The notes under the pieces were generated by a model. That model made no database searches. It was not told the origin of the DNA and saw only the letters and a list, made by a program, of their open reading frames with translations. Shown here in pieces: positions 20,115 to 30,230 of a stretch of DNA of 64,000 bases (its first letter is position 1; the number at the start of each line of letters is the position of its first letter). The position numbers were made by a program, and so were the translations under genes. The stretch is from Novosphingobium sp. GTDB taxonomy: Bacteria; Pseudomonadota; Alphaproteobacteria; Sphingomonadales; Sphingomonadaceae. The stretch is taken from NCBI RefSeq assembly GCF_019748365.1, contig NZ_JAIEPN010000005.1, positions 1 to 64,000 of the forward strand. The letters run 5' to 3'.

Positions 20115-21473
20115 ATGCGGGAGCGCAAATCTGCTAGCGCCTTGGCCGTGACCCCTTATCCTTGGCCAGACGCCTTCATCATCCTTGGGCTGGTCCTTCT
20201 CAACGCCCTGTTTTCCATGACGGAACTGGCGATCGTCTCGGCACGCCCCGCCCGGCTCAAGGTTGCGGCGGAGGGCGGCAGCAAGGGTGCGAAACTCGCG
20301 CTCGAACTTGCGGCAGACCCCGGCAAGCTGCTCTCGACCGCGCAGATCGGCATCACCCTGATCGGCATTGTCGCGGGTGCCTATTCGGGCGCGAGCCTCG
20401 GCGGCCCGACTGGTGAGCGCCTCGCCGCGCTTGGCCTGCCCGGCGAATGGGCGCCCATCGTCGGTTTCGTGCTGGTGATCGCGATCACCACCTACCTCAG
20501 CCTCGTGGTCGGCGAACTCGTGCCCAAGCAGCTCGCCCTGCGCGCCGCCGAGCCCATTGCCATCGTCGCCGCCGCACCGATGCAGCTCATGGCCCGCGCC
20601 ACCGCGCCGTTCGTCTGGACGCTCGACAGCTCGTCCTCGCTGCTGCTGCGCCTGTTCGGGGTGAACCGCACCAGCGAGCAGGATGTCACCGCCGAAGAAC
20701 TCCACATGATCTTTGCCGAGGCGACCCGCTCCGGCGTGATCGAGGAGGACGAACGCGCGCTGATGACCGGCATCATGCGCCTCGCCGACCGCCCTGTGCG
20801 CGAAGTGATGACCCCGCGCACCGAGCTCCACTGGATCGAGCGCCGCGCGCCCGAGACTGAACTGCGCGCCGCCATCGCGGATAGCCCGCATTCGCTGCTG
20901 CTCGTTGCCGATGGCTCGGTCGACAATGTGGTCGGCGTGGTCAAGGTGCGCGATGTGCTTTCAGTGCTGCTGCGCGGCCGCAAGGTCATGCTCGCGCGGC
21001 TGATGAAGAAGCCAGCGATCGTGCCCGATCAGCTCGATACGATGGACGCGCTGCGCGTGATCCAGCAGGCCGAAGTCGCCATCGCGCTCGTCCACGATGA
21101 ATACGGCCACCTCGAAGGCATCGTCACCCCGGCCGATTTGCTCGATGCCATCGTCGGCAATTTCGTCGCGCATGGCGATGAGGGTGACAGCCCGATGGTG
21201 GTCGAACGCGAGGACGGCTCGCTCCTGCTATCGGGCGCGCTCCCGGCTGATGCGCTTGCGGACCGGCTCTCGATCGAGCTGCCCGAAGACCGCGATTTCG
21301 CCACCGCCGCCGGCTTCGCGCTATCCGTGCTGAAACGCTTGCCCTCGGAAGGCGAGCACTTCCACGATCAGGGCTGGCGCTTCGAAGTGGTCGACATGGA
21401 CGGCCGCAAGATCGACAAGCTGCTGGCGAGCAAAGTCAAACCCGCCCACGCCGCACCGGTGCTCGACGGCTGA
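20115..21473 (+). CDS. CNNM/CorC-HlyC family transporter-associated protein
   Basis: 452 residues. N-terminal CNNM membrane domain with about four helices (DAFIILGLVLLNALFSMTEL onward), two CBS domains (about 200-330: REVMTPRTELHWIERRAPE; MKKPAIVPDQ) and a C-terminal CorC/HlyC domain (DRDFATAAGFALSVLKRLPS). Members are linked to Mg/Co efflux or ion homeostasis. Start ATG at 20115; a GTG at 20151 is a weaker alternative. The original hemolysin label is historical. Confidence 0.92.
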   Translation: MRERKSASALAVTPYPWPDAFIILGLVLLNALFSMTELAIVSARPARLKVAAEGGSKGAKLALELAADPGKLLSTAQIGITLIGIVAGAYSGASLGGPTGERLAALGLPGEWAPIVGFVLVIAITTYLSLVVGELVPKQLALRAAEPIAIVAAAPMQLMARATAPFVWTLDSSSSLLLRLFGVNRTSEQDVTAEELHMIFAEATRSGVIEEDERALMTGIMRLADRPVREVMTPRTELHWIERRAPETELRAAIADSPHSLLLVADGSVDNVVGVVKVRDVLSVLLRGRKVMLARLMKKPAIVPDQLDTMDALRVIQQAEVAIALVHDEYGHLEGIVTPADLLDAIVGNFVAHGDEGDSPMVVEREDGSLLLSGALPADALADRLSIELPEDRDFATAAGFALSVLKRLPSEGEHFHDQGWRFEVVDMDGRKIDKLLASKVKPAHAAPVLDG

Positions 21474-21890
21474 TCAACCCGCCGTGCTGGCCCGCGCCTC
21501 GCGCCCGTCGCCTTCCGGCGCGGCGAGGATATCGCGCACCGTGGCGCCCTTGGCCACGGTCTTGGTCTTGGGATCGCCGACCACGCTGCGGATGCTCACT
21601 GCCGAAGCGCCTGCCTTGCCCAGCGCATCGGTTTCCACCGCGCTGCGCGGTGCCGGGCCGCCGAACAGGGCATCGAGCGCCTGCTTCGAGCTATCCAGAT
21701 CCTGCGGGCGCGGCGCACCCGGGTTGGGCGGCATCAGCGAGAAATCGGGCGGAACCACCAGCGGCGCCTGACGGCTCACCGCGAATTCATCGGGCCGGAC
21801 ACGATTGAACAGCGAGCCCCCCTGCGAGCACGCGCCCAGAAGGGTAGCGCCCCCGGCAAGCAACAGGATCGTCGTGGACTTACGCATCAA
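21474..21890 (-). CDS. DUF3035 lipoprotein
   Basis: 138 residues. Lipoprotein signal peptide with lipobox LGAC (Cys21). Family core [21 protein letters not shown], then a Pro-rich stretch. Its ATG overlaps the lspA stop (ATGA), giving an ileS-lspA-DUF3035 coupled operon, a frequent sphingomonad arrangement. Fittingly, LspA is the peptidase that would process it. Function unknown. Confidence 0.88.
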   Translation of the reverse strand: MMRKSTTILLLAGGATLLGACSQGGSLFNRVRPDEFAVSRQAPLVVPPDFSLMPPNPGAPRPQDLDSSKQALDALFGGPAPRSAVETDALGKAGASAVSIRSVVGDPKTKTVAKGATVRDILAAPEGDGREARASTAG

Positions 21891-22432
21891 ACAGTCTCCG
21901 TGCCGGTATCTGGGGCGGTATCATTGTCAGCATCCGCCGCTTCGGCGGGCTTTTCGCGCGAAAGCAGCGACCGGGCAAGCAGTATCAGCACGCCAAGGGT
22001 GATCGCCGCATCGGCAAGGTTGAAGATCAGGAACGGGCGCCACTGGCCGATGTGCAGATCGGCATAGTCGATCACATAGCCGCGCGTGTAGCGATCATAG
22101 ATGTTGCCCAGCGCCCCGCCCAGCACCAGCGCCAGCGCAAGGATATCGCCCAGCACCCTCTCGCGCAGCATCCACACTGCGACGCCAAGTGCGATCAGTC
22201 CGGTCATCGCCAGCAGCGCAAGCTTGGTCTCGCTCGAATCCGCAGTGAACATGCCGTAGGAAACGCCGTAGTTTTCGGTCCAGCGCAGATCGAAGAACGG
22301 CAGCAGCTTGATCACGCTGATCGCCTGCAGGTTGAGCGGCCCCGCCACCAGCGCCTTGATTCCGCGGTCAAGCGCAAAGACGCCCAGCGCCAGGCCAAAG
22401 CCCGCCGCGCGCAGGGAATCGGGGCTCCTCAT
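21887..22432 (-). CDS. lspA: Lipoprotein signal peptidase (signal peptidase II)
   Basis: 181 residues with four transmembrane helices. Conserved blocks: DRGIKALV, the [10 protein letters not shown] segment (family N-x-G-x-x-F type), [19 protein letters not shown] (catalytic Asp113) and [11 protein letters not shown] (catalytic Asp141). Cleaves prolipoproteins in the inner membrane. ATG overlaps the ileS TGA (ATGA). Confidence 0.95.
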   Translation of the reverse strand: MRSPDSLRAAGFGLALGVFALDRGIKALVAGPLNLQAISVIKLLPFFDLRWTENYGVSYGMFTADSSETKLALLAMTGLIALGVAVWMLRERVLGDILALALVLGGALGNIYDRYTRGYVIDYADLHIGQWRPFLIFNLADAAITLGVLILLARSLLSREKPAEAADADNDTAPDTGTETV

Positions 22433-25329
22433 GCCGGCAGCCCCGCCACCACATCGTCGCACCGGGCGCAAAGCGCGCCGTCTTCGGTGACTTCGGGCAG
22501 ATGCCGCCAGCAGCGGCCGCATTTGTGGTAGGAAGTCGGCACGATCTCCACCGCCGCGCCCTCCCCACGCGTCACTTGTGCCGTGATGAACAGTTCGGCG
22601 AGGTCACACTCTGGCGCACCCGACGGTACAGTCACTTCGGCCTGCAGGCTCGATCCGATCACCTTGTCGCGGCGCAGCGGCTCGATCGCTTCGGTCACCG
22701 TGTTGCGCAGTGCGCGCAGCCCCTCGAACCGCTCGGCCAGCGCCGCATCGCGCCACTCGGCGGGAACTTCGCGCAGCGCCTCCAGATGCACGCTGCCCCG
22801 ATCCGGGAACCGCGTGGTCCACACTTCCTCGCTCGTGAACACCAGCACCGGCGCCGCATAGCGCACCAGCGTGTGGAACAGCACATCGAGCACCGTGCGA
22901 TAGGCGCGCCGCTTCGGGTCCGTCGGCGCGTCGCAATAGAGGCAGTCCTTGCGGATATCGAAGAAGAACGCCGAGAGGTCCTCGTTGCAGAAATCGATCA
23001 GCACGCGGGTGTAGGTGTTGAAATCGAAGTCCGCGATGGCCTGCCGCAGCGTTGCATCCAGCTCCGCCAGCCGGTGGAGCATATAGCGCTCCAGCTCCGG
23101 CATATCCGCCGCTTCCACGCCTTCCGCCGCAGGATCGAACCCATCCAGCGCGCCCAGCAGATAGCGGAACGTATTGCGCAGCTTGCGGTACTGGTCCGCC
23201 ACGCCCTGAAGGATTTCCTTCCCGATCCGATGGTCCTCGGTGAAATCGACCGAGAGCGCCCAGAGCCGCAGGATATCCGCGCCATATTCCTTCATCAGGT
23301 CGATGGGCGAGATCGTGTTGCCGAGGGACTTGGACATCTTCATGCCCTTGGCGTCCATCGTGAAGCCGTGGGTCAGCACCGCCTTGTAGGGCGCATGGCC
23401 CCGCGTCGCGCAGGCTTCCAGCAGCGAGGACTGGAACCAGCCGCGATGCTGGTCGCTGCCTTCGAGATAGAGATCGGCATGCGGGCCGCTCCAGCCTTCA
23501 GGCCGCAGCAGATCAGGCCACTTGCCCGATTCGAGCACGAAGGCATGCGTGCTGCCGCTATCGAACCACACGTCGAGAATGTCGGTGACGCGCTCGTAGT
23601 CCTCGAGCTTGTAGTCGGCGCCAAGATACTCCTGCGCGCGCTCCTCGGACCACGCATCGACGCCTCCGCTGCGCACCGCTGCAACGATCCGCGCGTTGAC
23701 GGCGGGATCATTGAGGTACTGGCCGGTCTTGCGATCCACAAACAGCGTGATCGGCACGCCCCACGCGCGCTGGCGCGAGAGCACCCAGTCCGGCCGCCCC
23801 TCGACCATCGCGCCGATGCGGTTGCGGCCCTTTTCGGGCACCCAGCGCGTTTCGGCGATGGCCTGCATGGCGATCTGGCGCAGGGTTGCACCCGGCGTCT
23901 CGACTTCGCTCGACGCGAACGGCTTTGATGAACTGTTCTCTCCCCCGTTCGTGTCGAGCGAAGTCGAGACACCATGCGCAATCGGACGATCCATCGGCAC
24001 AAACCACTGCGGCGTGCAGCGATAGATCACCTTGGCCTTCGAGCGCCACGAATGCGGGTAGGAATGCTTGTAATCCGCACTCGCTGCCAGCAGCCCGCCT
24101 GCTGCGCGCAAGTCTTCGCAGATCGGGCCATCGGGCGCATTGAACTTGGGATTGATCACCGAGCCCTGCCCGCCGAGCCAGCCCCAGTCCTCGCGGTACT
24201 TGCCATCGCCCTGCACCGCAAACACCGGCTCGATCCCGTGCGCCTTGCACAGCGCAAAGTCGTCCTCGCCATGATCCGGCGCCATATGGACAAGGCCCGT
24301 GCCGCTGTCGGTCGTAACGAAATCGCCGGGGAGCATCGGGCGCGGCTTGGCGAAGAACCCGCCGAGCGCGTGCATCGGGTGGCGGCAGATGGTTCCGGCG
24401 AGGTCGGAGCCTTTGCCTTCCCAAAATACCTTCAGGTCACTCGCGTTTAGCCATCCACGCGACGCTGCTTGGGCGATCAGCTCCTTTGCGAGGATCAGGT
24501 TCGGGCCACTCCCACTGCAAACGCCGACGTAGTCGATGTCGGGTCCATAGGCCAAAGCCTGGTTTACCGGGATGGTCCACGGCGTCGTGGTCCAGATCAC
24601 CGCAAAAACCGGCTCGCCTTGGCCTACAAGTTGGCCAAGCAGGCCGGTGTTGGGCGACTCAACAATCTCGAACGCCACGTCGATCTGGGTCGAGACGATG
24701 TCCTCGTACTCGACCTCGGCCTCGGCAAGCGCGGTCTTTTCCACCGGCGACCACATCACCGGCTTCGCGCCGCGATAGAGCTGGCCGCTTTCCGCAAACT
24801 TCAGCAGTTCGGCAACGATGGTGCCTTCCGCTTCCGGGTCCATCGTCAGGTACGGGTGGTCCCAATCGCCCTGGATGCCGAGCCGCTTCAGCTGCTCGCG
24901 CTGCACATCCACCCACTTCTGGGCATAGGCGCGGCATTCGGCGCGGAATTCGACCGGCGGGACCTCGTCCTTGTTCTTCTTCTTCTTGCGATACTCTTCC
25001 TCGACCTTCCACTCGATGGGGAGGCCATGGCAATCCCAGCCGGGCACATAGGGCGCGTCCTTGCCGAGCAGGCTCTGCGTGCGGCACACCATGTCCTTGA
25101 GGATATGGTTCAGCGCATGGCCGATATGCATGTCGCCGTTGGCATAGGGCGGGCCGTCATGGAGAATGAACTTCTCCGCGCCCGCACGGGCTTTGCGCAG
25201 CTGCTGGTAAAGCCCCTCGTCCTGCCAGCGCGACAGAATGCCCGGCTCCTTCTGGGGGAGGCCGGCCTTCATCGGGAAATCGGTCTTCGGCAGGAAGACG
25301 GTCGAGCGGTAGTCAGGGGCTTCGGTCAT
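22429..25329 (-). CDS. ileS: Isoleucyl-tRNA synthetase, with an in-frame palindromic-repeat insertion
   Basis: 966 residues. Class I synthetase: HIGH at 68-71, KMSKS near 665, CP1 editing domain in between, anticodon-binding domain, and a C-terminal zinc finger ([10 protein letters not shown]...CARCDD). Residues about 452-479, between [12 protein letters not shown] and the [17 protein letters not shown] region, are extra. The 28-residue stretch ([13 protein letters not shown]...SSEVETPG) is encoded by a 74-bp palindromic element. The reading frame stays open, so the enzyme is probably functional with a surface loop. Heads the ileS-lspA-DUF3035 operon. Confidence 0.97.
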   Translation of the reverse strand: MTEAPDYRSTVFLPKTDFPMKAGLPQKEPGILSRWQDEGLYQQLRKARAGAEKFILHDGPPYANGDMHIGHALNHILKDMVCRTQSLLGKDAPYVPGWDCHGLPIEWKVEEEYRKKKKNKDEVPPVEFRAECRAYAQKWVDVQREQLKRLGIQGDWDHPYLTMDPEAEGTIVAELLKFAESGQLYRGAKPVMWSPVEKTALAEAEVEYEDIVSTQIDVAFEIVESPNTGLLGQLVGQGEPVFAVIWTTTPWTIPVNQALAYGPDIDYVGVCSGSGPNLILAKELIAQAASRGWLNASDLKVFWEGKGSDLAGTICRHPMHALGGFFAKPRPMLPGDFVTTDSGTGLVHMAPDHGEDDFALCKAHGIEPVFAVQGDGKYREDWGWLGGQGSVINPKFNAPDGPICEDLRAAGGLLAASADYKHSYPHSWRSKAKVIYRCTPQWFVPMDRPIAHGVSTSLDTNGGENSSSKPFASSEVETPGATLRQIAMQAIAETRWVPEKGRNRIGAMVEGRPDWVLSRQRAWGVPITLFVDRKTGQYLNDPAVNARIVAAVRSGGVDAWSEERAQEYLGADYKLEDYERVTDILDVWFDSGSTHAFVLESGKWPDLLRPEGWSGPHADLYLEGSDQHRGWFQSSLLEACATRGHAPYKAVLTHGFTMDAKGMKMSKSLGNTISPIDLMKEYGADILRLWALSVDFTEDHRIGKEILQGVADQYRKLRNTFRYLLGALDGFDPAAEGVEAADMPELERYMLHRLAELDATLRQAIADFDFNTYTRVLIDFCNEDLSAFFFDIRKDCLYCDAPTDPKRRAYRTVLDVLFHTLVRYAAPVLVFTSEEVWTTRFPDRGSVHLEALREVPAEWRDAALAERFEGLRALRNTVTEAIEPLRRDKVIGSSLQAEVTVPSGAPECDLAELFITAQVTRGEGAAVEIVPTSYHKCGRCWRHLPEVTEDGALCARCDDVVAGLPA
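23897..23970. repeat. Palindromic repeat element inside ileS
   Basis: Left arm 23897-23922 (GTCTCGACTTCGCTCGACGC, then GAACGG), loop of 22 bases, right arm 23945-23970 (CCGTTCGTGTCGAGCGAAGT, then CGAGAC). The 26-bp arms differ at one position. The sequence style, TCGACTTCGCTCGAC, is that of a dispersed intergenic palindrome of sphingomonads and relatives. Here it lies wholly inside a coding region, adding codons without a frameshift or stop. Confidence 0.9.
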
Positions 25330-25432
25330 GATCGGCGGGCCTTAGCGCCGCGCCCGGATTCCTGCAAATTATGGATCGCACAAACGCTGCCAAGGCCTAT
25401 GCTTCCATCCCGCATCCCCGAAGGAACCCGAC

Positions 25433-25924
25433 ATGCCCGCCCCCGATCTCAGCACCGCATTCCTCAGGGCCGAAGGGCGCGGCGCATTGGCCCTGAATGT
25501 CGCGGTCCTGATCGCGGCCACCATCGCGATCAACGGCTTCCTTTTCGCCATCGGCTGGGCGACACCCAGCGGGCGGCAGATGCCGATGATCCCGCCCGGT
25601 GCCGTCGTCGGCCTGATCTGGACCGTGCTGCTCGGCCTGATGGGCGCATCGCGCTGGGTCTATGTGCGCGGCAGCGGCGATTCCGGCTGGCGTTCATGGA
25701 CGCCCTTCGCCCTCGCCGCTTTGTGCATAGCCTATCCGTTCTACACGAGCGGCCTGCAGCGCAACCAGGCCGCGTTCTGGGGCACGGTCGTCACGTTGAT
25801 CGTCGCGGTCGCTGTCATGTTCATCATGCGCGGGCGCGAATCCCGCGCGCCATGGCTGATCGTGCCGACCGCGTTCTGGGGCGGCTACGTGCTCAGCGTG
25901 ATGATCGCCTACCCGCCGATGTGA
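25433..25924 (+). CDS. TspO/MBR family membrane protein
   Basis: 163 residues, about five transmembrane helices. The family-typical segment PMIPPGAVVGLIWTVLLGLMGASRWVYV (PP..V...W..L...MG.A) is visible, though the remainder is divergent and the lipid/porphyrin-binding Trp residues are not all conserved. TspO proteins bind porphyrins and sterols and affect tetrapyrrole or stress responses. Divergent from ileS; its 3' end overlaps ribF by 16 bases on the opposite strand. Confidence 0.7.
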   Translation: MPAPDLSTAFLRAEGRGALALNVAVLIAATIAINGFLFAIGWATPSGRQMPMIPPGAVVGLIWTVLLGLMGASRWVYVRGSGDSGWRSWTPFALAALCIAYPFYTSGLQRNQAAFWGTVVTLIVAVAVMFIMRGRESRAPWLIVPTAFWGGYVLSVMIAYPPM

Positions 25925-26840
25925 GCGAGCAGCCGCCGCGCCTCGTCGCAATCGCGCCCCATCTGCGCCACCAGCGCGTCGAGGCCGTCAAACTTCGCCT
26001 CGCCGCGCAGGAAGTGGTGGAAGGCCACTTCGATCTCCTGCCCATAGAGATCGCCCGAGAAATCGAAGAAATGCGGCTCGAGCAGTTCCTTGGGCGGATC
26101 GAAGGTCGGACGGATGCCGATGTTCGCGGCGCCTTTCAGCACCCGGCCATCCGGCAGGCGCCCCGTCACCGAATAGATGCCGTAGCGCGGCCTGAGGTAG
26201 GTGCCGATATCCAGATTGGCGGTCGGGAAATTGATCGTCCGCCCCACCTTGTCGCCGTGCTGTACCGGGCCTTTGATGGCGAAGGGCCGCGTCAGCAGCC
26301 GCGCGGCTTCCTGCGGATCGCCCGCAATCAGCGCCTCACGAATGCGGCTGGAGGAGACGACTTCGCCATCGAGCAGCACCGGCCCGACCGCGCGCGTCTG
26401 CAGCCCGACTTCAGCCCCCACTTCGCGCAGCACAGAGATGTTGCCACCGCGCGCCCGGCCGAAGGTGAAGTCCTCGCCCGTTACCACCGCCGCTGCGCCC
26501 AGCCGCTCGGCCAAGAGATCGCGCACGAAGGAGTCCGCCGTCGTCGCCGCCAGCGCGCCATCGAAGGCGAACACCAGCATGGCATCCGCCCCGGCCGCGG
26601 TGAACAGCGCCTCGCGCTGGTCCAGCGTGGTCAGGCGGAACGGCGGCGCATCGGGCTTGAAGTGGCGCACCGGATGCGGATCGAACGTCGCGATGATCGC
26701 CGGCCGCCCCATCTCGCGCGCCCAGCGCACCGCCTCGCCCGCCACGGCCTGATGGCCAAGGTGAAACCCGTCGAAATTGCCCAGCGCGATGACAGCACCG
26801 CGCAGCGCCTCGGGCATGGGCTCGCTGGCATGGAGGCGCA

Positions 26841-26841
<1 letters not shown>
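25909..26841 (-). CDS. ribF: Bifunctional riboflavin kinase / FAD synthetase
   Basis: 310 residues. N-terminal nucleotidyltransferase: AVIALGNFDGFHLGHQAV (HxGH-like), EDFTFGRARGG, SSSRIREALIAGD. C-terminal riboflavin kinase: GPVQHGDKVGRTINFPTANL, YGIYSV, NIGIRPTF, LEPHFFDFSGDLYGQ. Makes FMN and FAD from riboflavin, relevant to the ETF and acyl-CoA dehydrogenase load of this organism. Start overlaps the folA stop (TGATG). Confidence 0.96.
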
Positions 26842-27329
<488 letters not shown>

Positions 27330-28385
27330 CTACAGCACCAGCCGCGTCACATGGCCCATCTTGCGCCCTGGCCGCACCGCCGCCTTGCCGTAGAGGTGCA
27401 AGTGGTTGGCGGGGTCGGAAAGGATCGCCGGCCAGTCATGCGCCTCGTCACCGATCAGGTTGTCCATCACCACGCCCGCCGCGCACAGATCGGTCGAACC
27501 CAGCGGCAGCCCGCAGATCGCGCGCACATGGTTCTCGAACTGCGAGGTGAGCGCGCCCTCGATGGTCCAGTGCCCCGAATTGTGCACGCGGGGCGCCATT
27601 TCGTTGAACACCGGGCCTTCGGCGGTGGCGAAGAACTCCAGGGTCAACACACCGACATGGCCCAACGCATCCGCAACCTGTTTCGCCAGCGCGCGAGCCG
27701 CGCCAACCTGCGCCCTCACCATGTCACCCGCCGGCACCACCGACTGGCTCAGAATGCCCGCCTTGTGCCCGTTCTGCGCCGAATCCCAAAAGCGCACGTC
27801 GCCATCCGCCCCGCGCACGAGGATCACCGAAAACTCGGCATCGAATGCCACGAAGCCTTCGTAGACGAGCGGCACACCGGGCAGCTCCAGCGCCTCGGCA
27901 TCAGCCGGCGTCATGATGCGCCATTGGCCCTTGCCGTCATAGCCATCGCGCCGGGTCTTCAGAATGCCGGGGGTGCCAATCTTGGCAATCGCCGCTGCCA
28001 GATCCTCGGCGCTGTCTACCTTGGCCCAGGGCGCCGGACGTCCGCCCAACGCCTCGACAAAGCGCTTCTCCGCCGCGCGGTCCTGCGCCACTTCCAGCGA
28101 GCGCGTTCCCGGATGCAGCGCCACATCCCCCAGCGCGGCAAGTGGCGCGACCGGCACGTTCTCGAACTCGTAAGTCACCACCGCGCAGCTCTTGCCGAAA
28201 GCGGCGAGCGCCTCGGCATCATACCATCCCGCGCACGTGAACCCCGCGCAGACATCCGCCGCGATCGAATCCGTCTCGGGCGCATAGACATGGCAGCGAT
28301 AGCCGAGGTTCGCCGCCGCAAGCGCGATCATCCGGCCGAGCTGGCCGCCGCCGAGGATGCCGATGGTCTCGCCCGGTGTGATCAT
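27330..28385 (-). CDS. purK: N5-carboxyaminoimidazole ribonucleotide synthase
   Basis: 351 residues, ATP-grasp enzyme of purine synthesis (AIR to N5-CAIR). Begins MITPGETIGILGGGQLGRMIALAA; central TRRDGYDGKGQ; catalytic EFFATAEGPVFNEMAPRVHNSGH. The start at 28385 follows the purE stop by 4 bases; the longer frame upstream is not supported. Confidence 0.96.
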   Translation of the reverse strand: MITPGETIGILGGGQLGRMIALAAANLGYRCHVYAPETDSIAADVCAGFTCAGWYDAEALAAFGKSCAVVTYEFENVPVAPLAALGDVALHPGTRSLEVAQDRAAEKRFVEALGGRPAPWAKVDSAEDLAAAIAKIGTPGILKTRRDGYDGKGQWRIMTPADAEALELPGVPLVYEGFVAFDAEFSVILVRGADGDVRFWDSAQNGHKAGILSQSVVPAGDMVRAQVGAARALAKQVADALGHVGVLTLEFFATAEGPVFNEMAPRVHNSGHWTIEGALTSQFENHVRAICGLPLGSTDLCAAGVVMDNLIGDEAHDWPAILSDPANHLHLYGKAAVRPGRKMGHVTRLVL

Positions 28386-28389
28386 CTGC

Positions 28390-28878
28390 CTAGACCGGCC
28401 TTTCCGCAACCGACGCGGTCTGCGCCTCACGCCACGCCACCAGCCGCTCGCTGAGCGCGGGATCGTTCAGCGCGAGGATCGAGGCCGTCAGCAGCGCCGC
28501 ATTGGTCGCCCCTGCCGCGCCGATGGCGAGGGTGCCGACCGGAATGCCGCCCGGCATCTGCACGATCGAGAGCAGGCTATCCATGCCCTTCAGCGCCTTG
28601 GACTGCACCGGCACGCCCAGCACCGGCAGATGTGTCATCGATGCAATCATGCCCGGCAGGTGCGCCGCGCCGCCTGCGCCTGCGATGATCACCTGAATGC
28701 CTTCCGCCGCCGCGCCCTTGGCAAAGGCCACCAGCCGATCCGGCGTGCGGTGCGCGGAGACGATGCGGCATTCATGCGCAATGCCCAGCTTTTCGAGCAC
28801 GGCGGCGCCGTTCTGCATGGTCTCCCAGTCAGACTGGCTGCCCATGACGATAGCGACTTTTGCCGCGCCTTCAGTCAT
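28390..28878 (-). CDS. purE: 5-(carboxyamino)imidazole ribonucleotide mutase
   Basis: 162 residues, class I Pur[19 protein letters not shown] at the N-terminus, SAHRTPDR (phosphate/substrate loop), [40 protein letters not shown]. Converts N5-CAIR to CAIR. Operon order purE-purK-folA-ribF. Confidence 0.97.
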   Translation of the reverse strand: MTEGAAKVAIVMGSQSDWETMQNGAAVLEKLGIAHECRIVSAHRTPDRLVAFAKGAAAEGIQVIIAGAGGAAHLPGMIASMTHLPVLGVPVQSKALKGMDSLLSIVQMPGGIPVGTLAIGAAGATNAALLTASILALNDPALSERLVAWREAQTASVAERPV

Positions 28879-28908
28879 CCCCTCACATCCCCTCTCGTCC
28901 GAAGCGGC

Positions 28909-29595
28909 TCAGCGCTCCGAAAGGTAGTAGCGCTCGATCTCGGCAAGGTTGTCGTCGAGCTCATAGACAATCGGTTGCCCGGTCGGAATCTCGAGCCCGG
29001 TGATATCGGCGTCCGAAATGCCCGAAAGGTGCTTCACCAGCGCGCGCAGCGAATTGCCGTGGGCGGAGACCAGCACTGTCTCGCCGCTGCGCAGCGCCGG
29101 GGCGATCTTCTCGTCCCAGCACGGCAGCACGCGGGCGATCGTGTCCTTGAGGCTCTCGGTGTTCGGCACATCGATCCCGGCATAGCGCGGGTCGCTGGCG
29201 AGATCGAACTCGCTCCCCGCTTCCAGCGGCGGCGGCGGAATATCGAAGCTGCGGCGCCACACCTTGACCTGCTCGTCACCGTGCTTGGCCGCGGTCTCCG
29301 CCTTGTCGAGCCCGGTGAGGCCGCCATAGTGCCGCTCGTTGAGCCGCCAGTCCTTGTCCTCGGGGATCCAGATGCGGCCCGCCGCTTCCAGCGCCAGATG
29401 CAGCGTCTTGATCGCGCGCTTCTGCAGCGAGGTGAACGCTGTCGTCGGCAGGATGCCCTTGGCCTTGAGCAGTTCGCCCGCAGCAAAGGCCTCTGCCGCG
29501 CCCTTCTCGGTCACGTCCACATCCCACCAGCCGGTGAAGCGGTTTTCGAGGTTCCACTGCGACTGGCCGTGGCGGATCAGGATCAGGCGGGGCAT
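28909..29595 (-). CDS. gpmA: 2,3-bisphosphoglycerate-dependent phosphoglycerate mutase
   Basis: 228 residues. Catalytic RHG motif ([20 protein letters not shown]), [25 protein letters not shown] with the second His, and the C-terminal lid. Interconverts 3- and 2-phosphoglycerate. About 30 bases upstream of purE in the same direction, so possibly co-transcribed with the purine/folate genes. Confidence 0.95.
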   Translation of the reverse strand: MPRLILIRHGQSQWNLENRFTGWWDVDVTEKGAAEAFAAGELLKAKGILPTTAFTSLQKRAIKTLHLALEAAGRIWIPEDKDWRLNERHYGGLTGLDKAETAAKHGDEQVKVWRRSFDIPPPPLEAGSEFDLASDPRYAGIDVPNTESLKDTIARVLPCWDEKIAPALRSGETVLVSAHGNSLRALVKHLSGISDADITGLEIPTGQPIVYELDDNLAEIERYYLSER

Positions 29596-29686
29596 CGTCG
29601 TCCTTCGCAAGCTGCGGATGAAACAAGGCGGCGGACCTAGCGCCCGCCTGCGCATTTGGGAAGGGGCGCTTTGGCGCAGCCAAGCA

Positions 29687-29833
29687 CTACCTTGGCTGCA
29701 GCTCTTCCCCCATCGCATCGAGCGCCCTCGCCTGCGCTTTCCGGCGCCGCAGGTTCTCGCGCAGCCGCTGCGCCAGCCGCTCCTCGCGGGTCAGCGCGGG
29801 TTTGTCTTCGGATGCGGGGGTCTTGTCGGTCAT
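29687..29833 (-). CDS. Small basic 48-residue protein
   Basis: [12 protein letters not shown], then a charged helix [20 protein letters not shown], ending GEELQPR. ATG at 29833, TAG at 29689-29687. The Arg/Lys/Leu-rich helix resembles a class of short conserved sphingomonad proteins I recall (REERLA..LR.NL.RRKAQAR). It lies just upstream of gpmA in the same direction. Function unknown; a nucleic-acid contact is a guess from the charge. Confidence 0.6.
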   Translation of the reverse strand: MTDKTPASEDKPALTREERLAQRLRENLRRRKAQARALDAMGEELQPR

Positions 29834-29972
29834 CGCCGCCGTCTCTGCCGCGCCAAGGCAAAGCCTGCAAGCCTGTCCTTGACAAACGCATGCCCCACCG
29901 CCAAAGCGCGCGCCTGCCTGCCCCGGGATTGCCGGATGTGGGCACCAGCTGTGATGCTGGCGGAAATGGTGT

Positions 29973-30047
<75 letters not shown>

Positions 30048-30230
30048 TTTCCCCCCTCCCGCCAATCCTGTCCCGCTTGCAGCGCGGCTTTGCGCGTGCT
30101 CTGCGTGCGGCCGCCTTGCGCCCCGGTTTGGTGAACGCCGGATCAATGCCATTTCCTAATTTTTCGTAAGTTTTCCTCTCCGTATTGGTTTGTCTGCGGC
30201 GCGGAGATACGAACATAGGGAACCAAAAAA

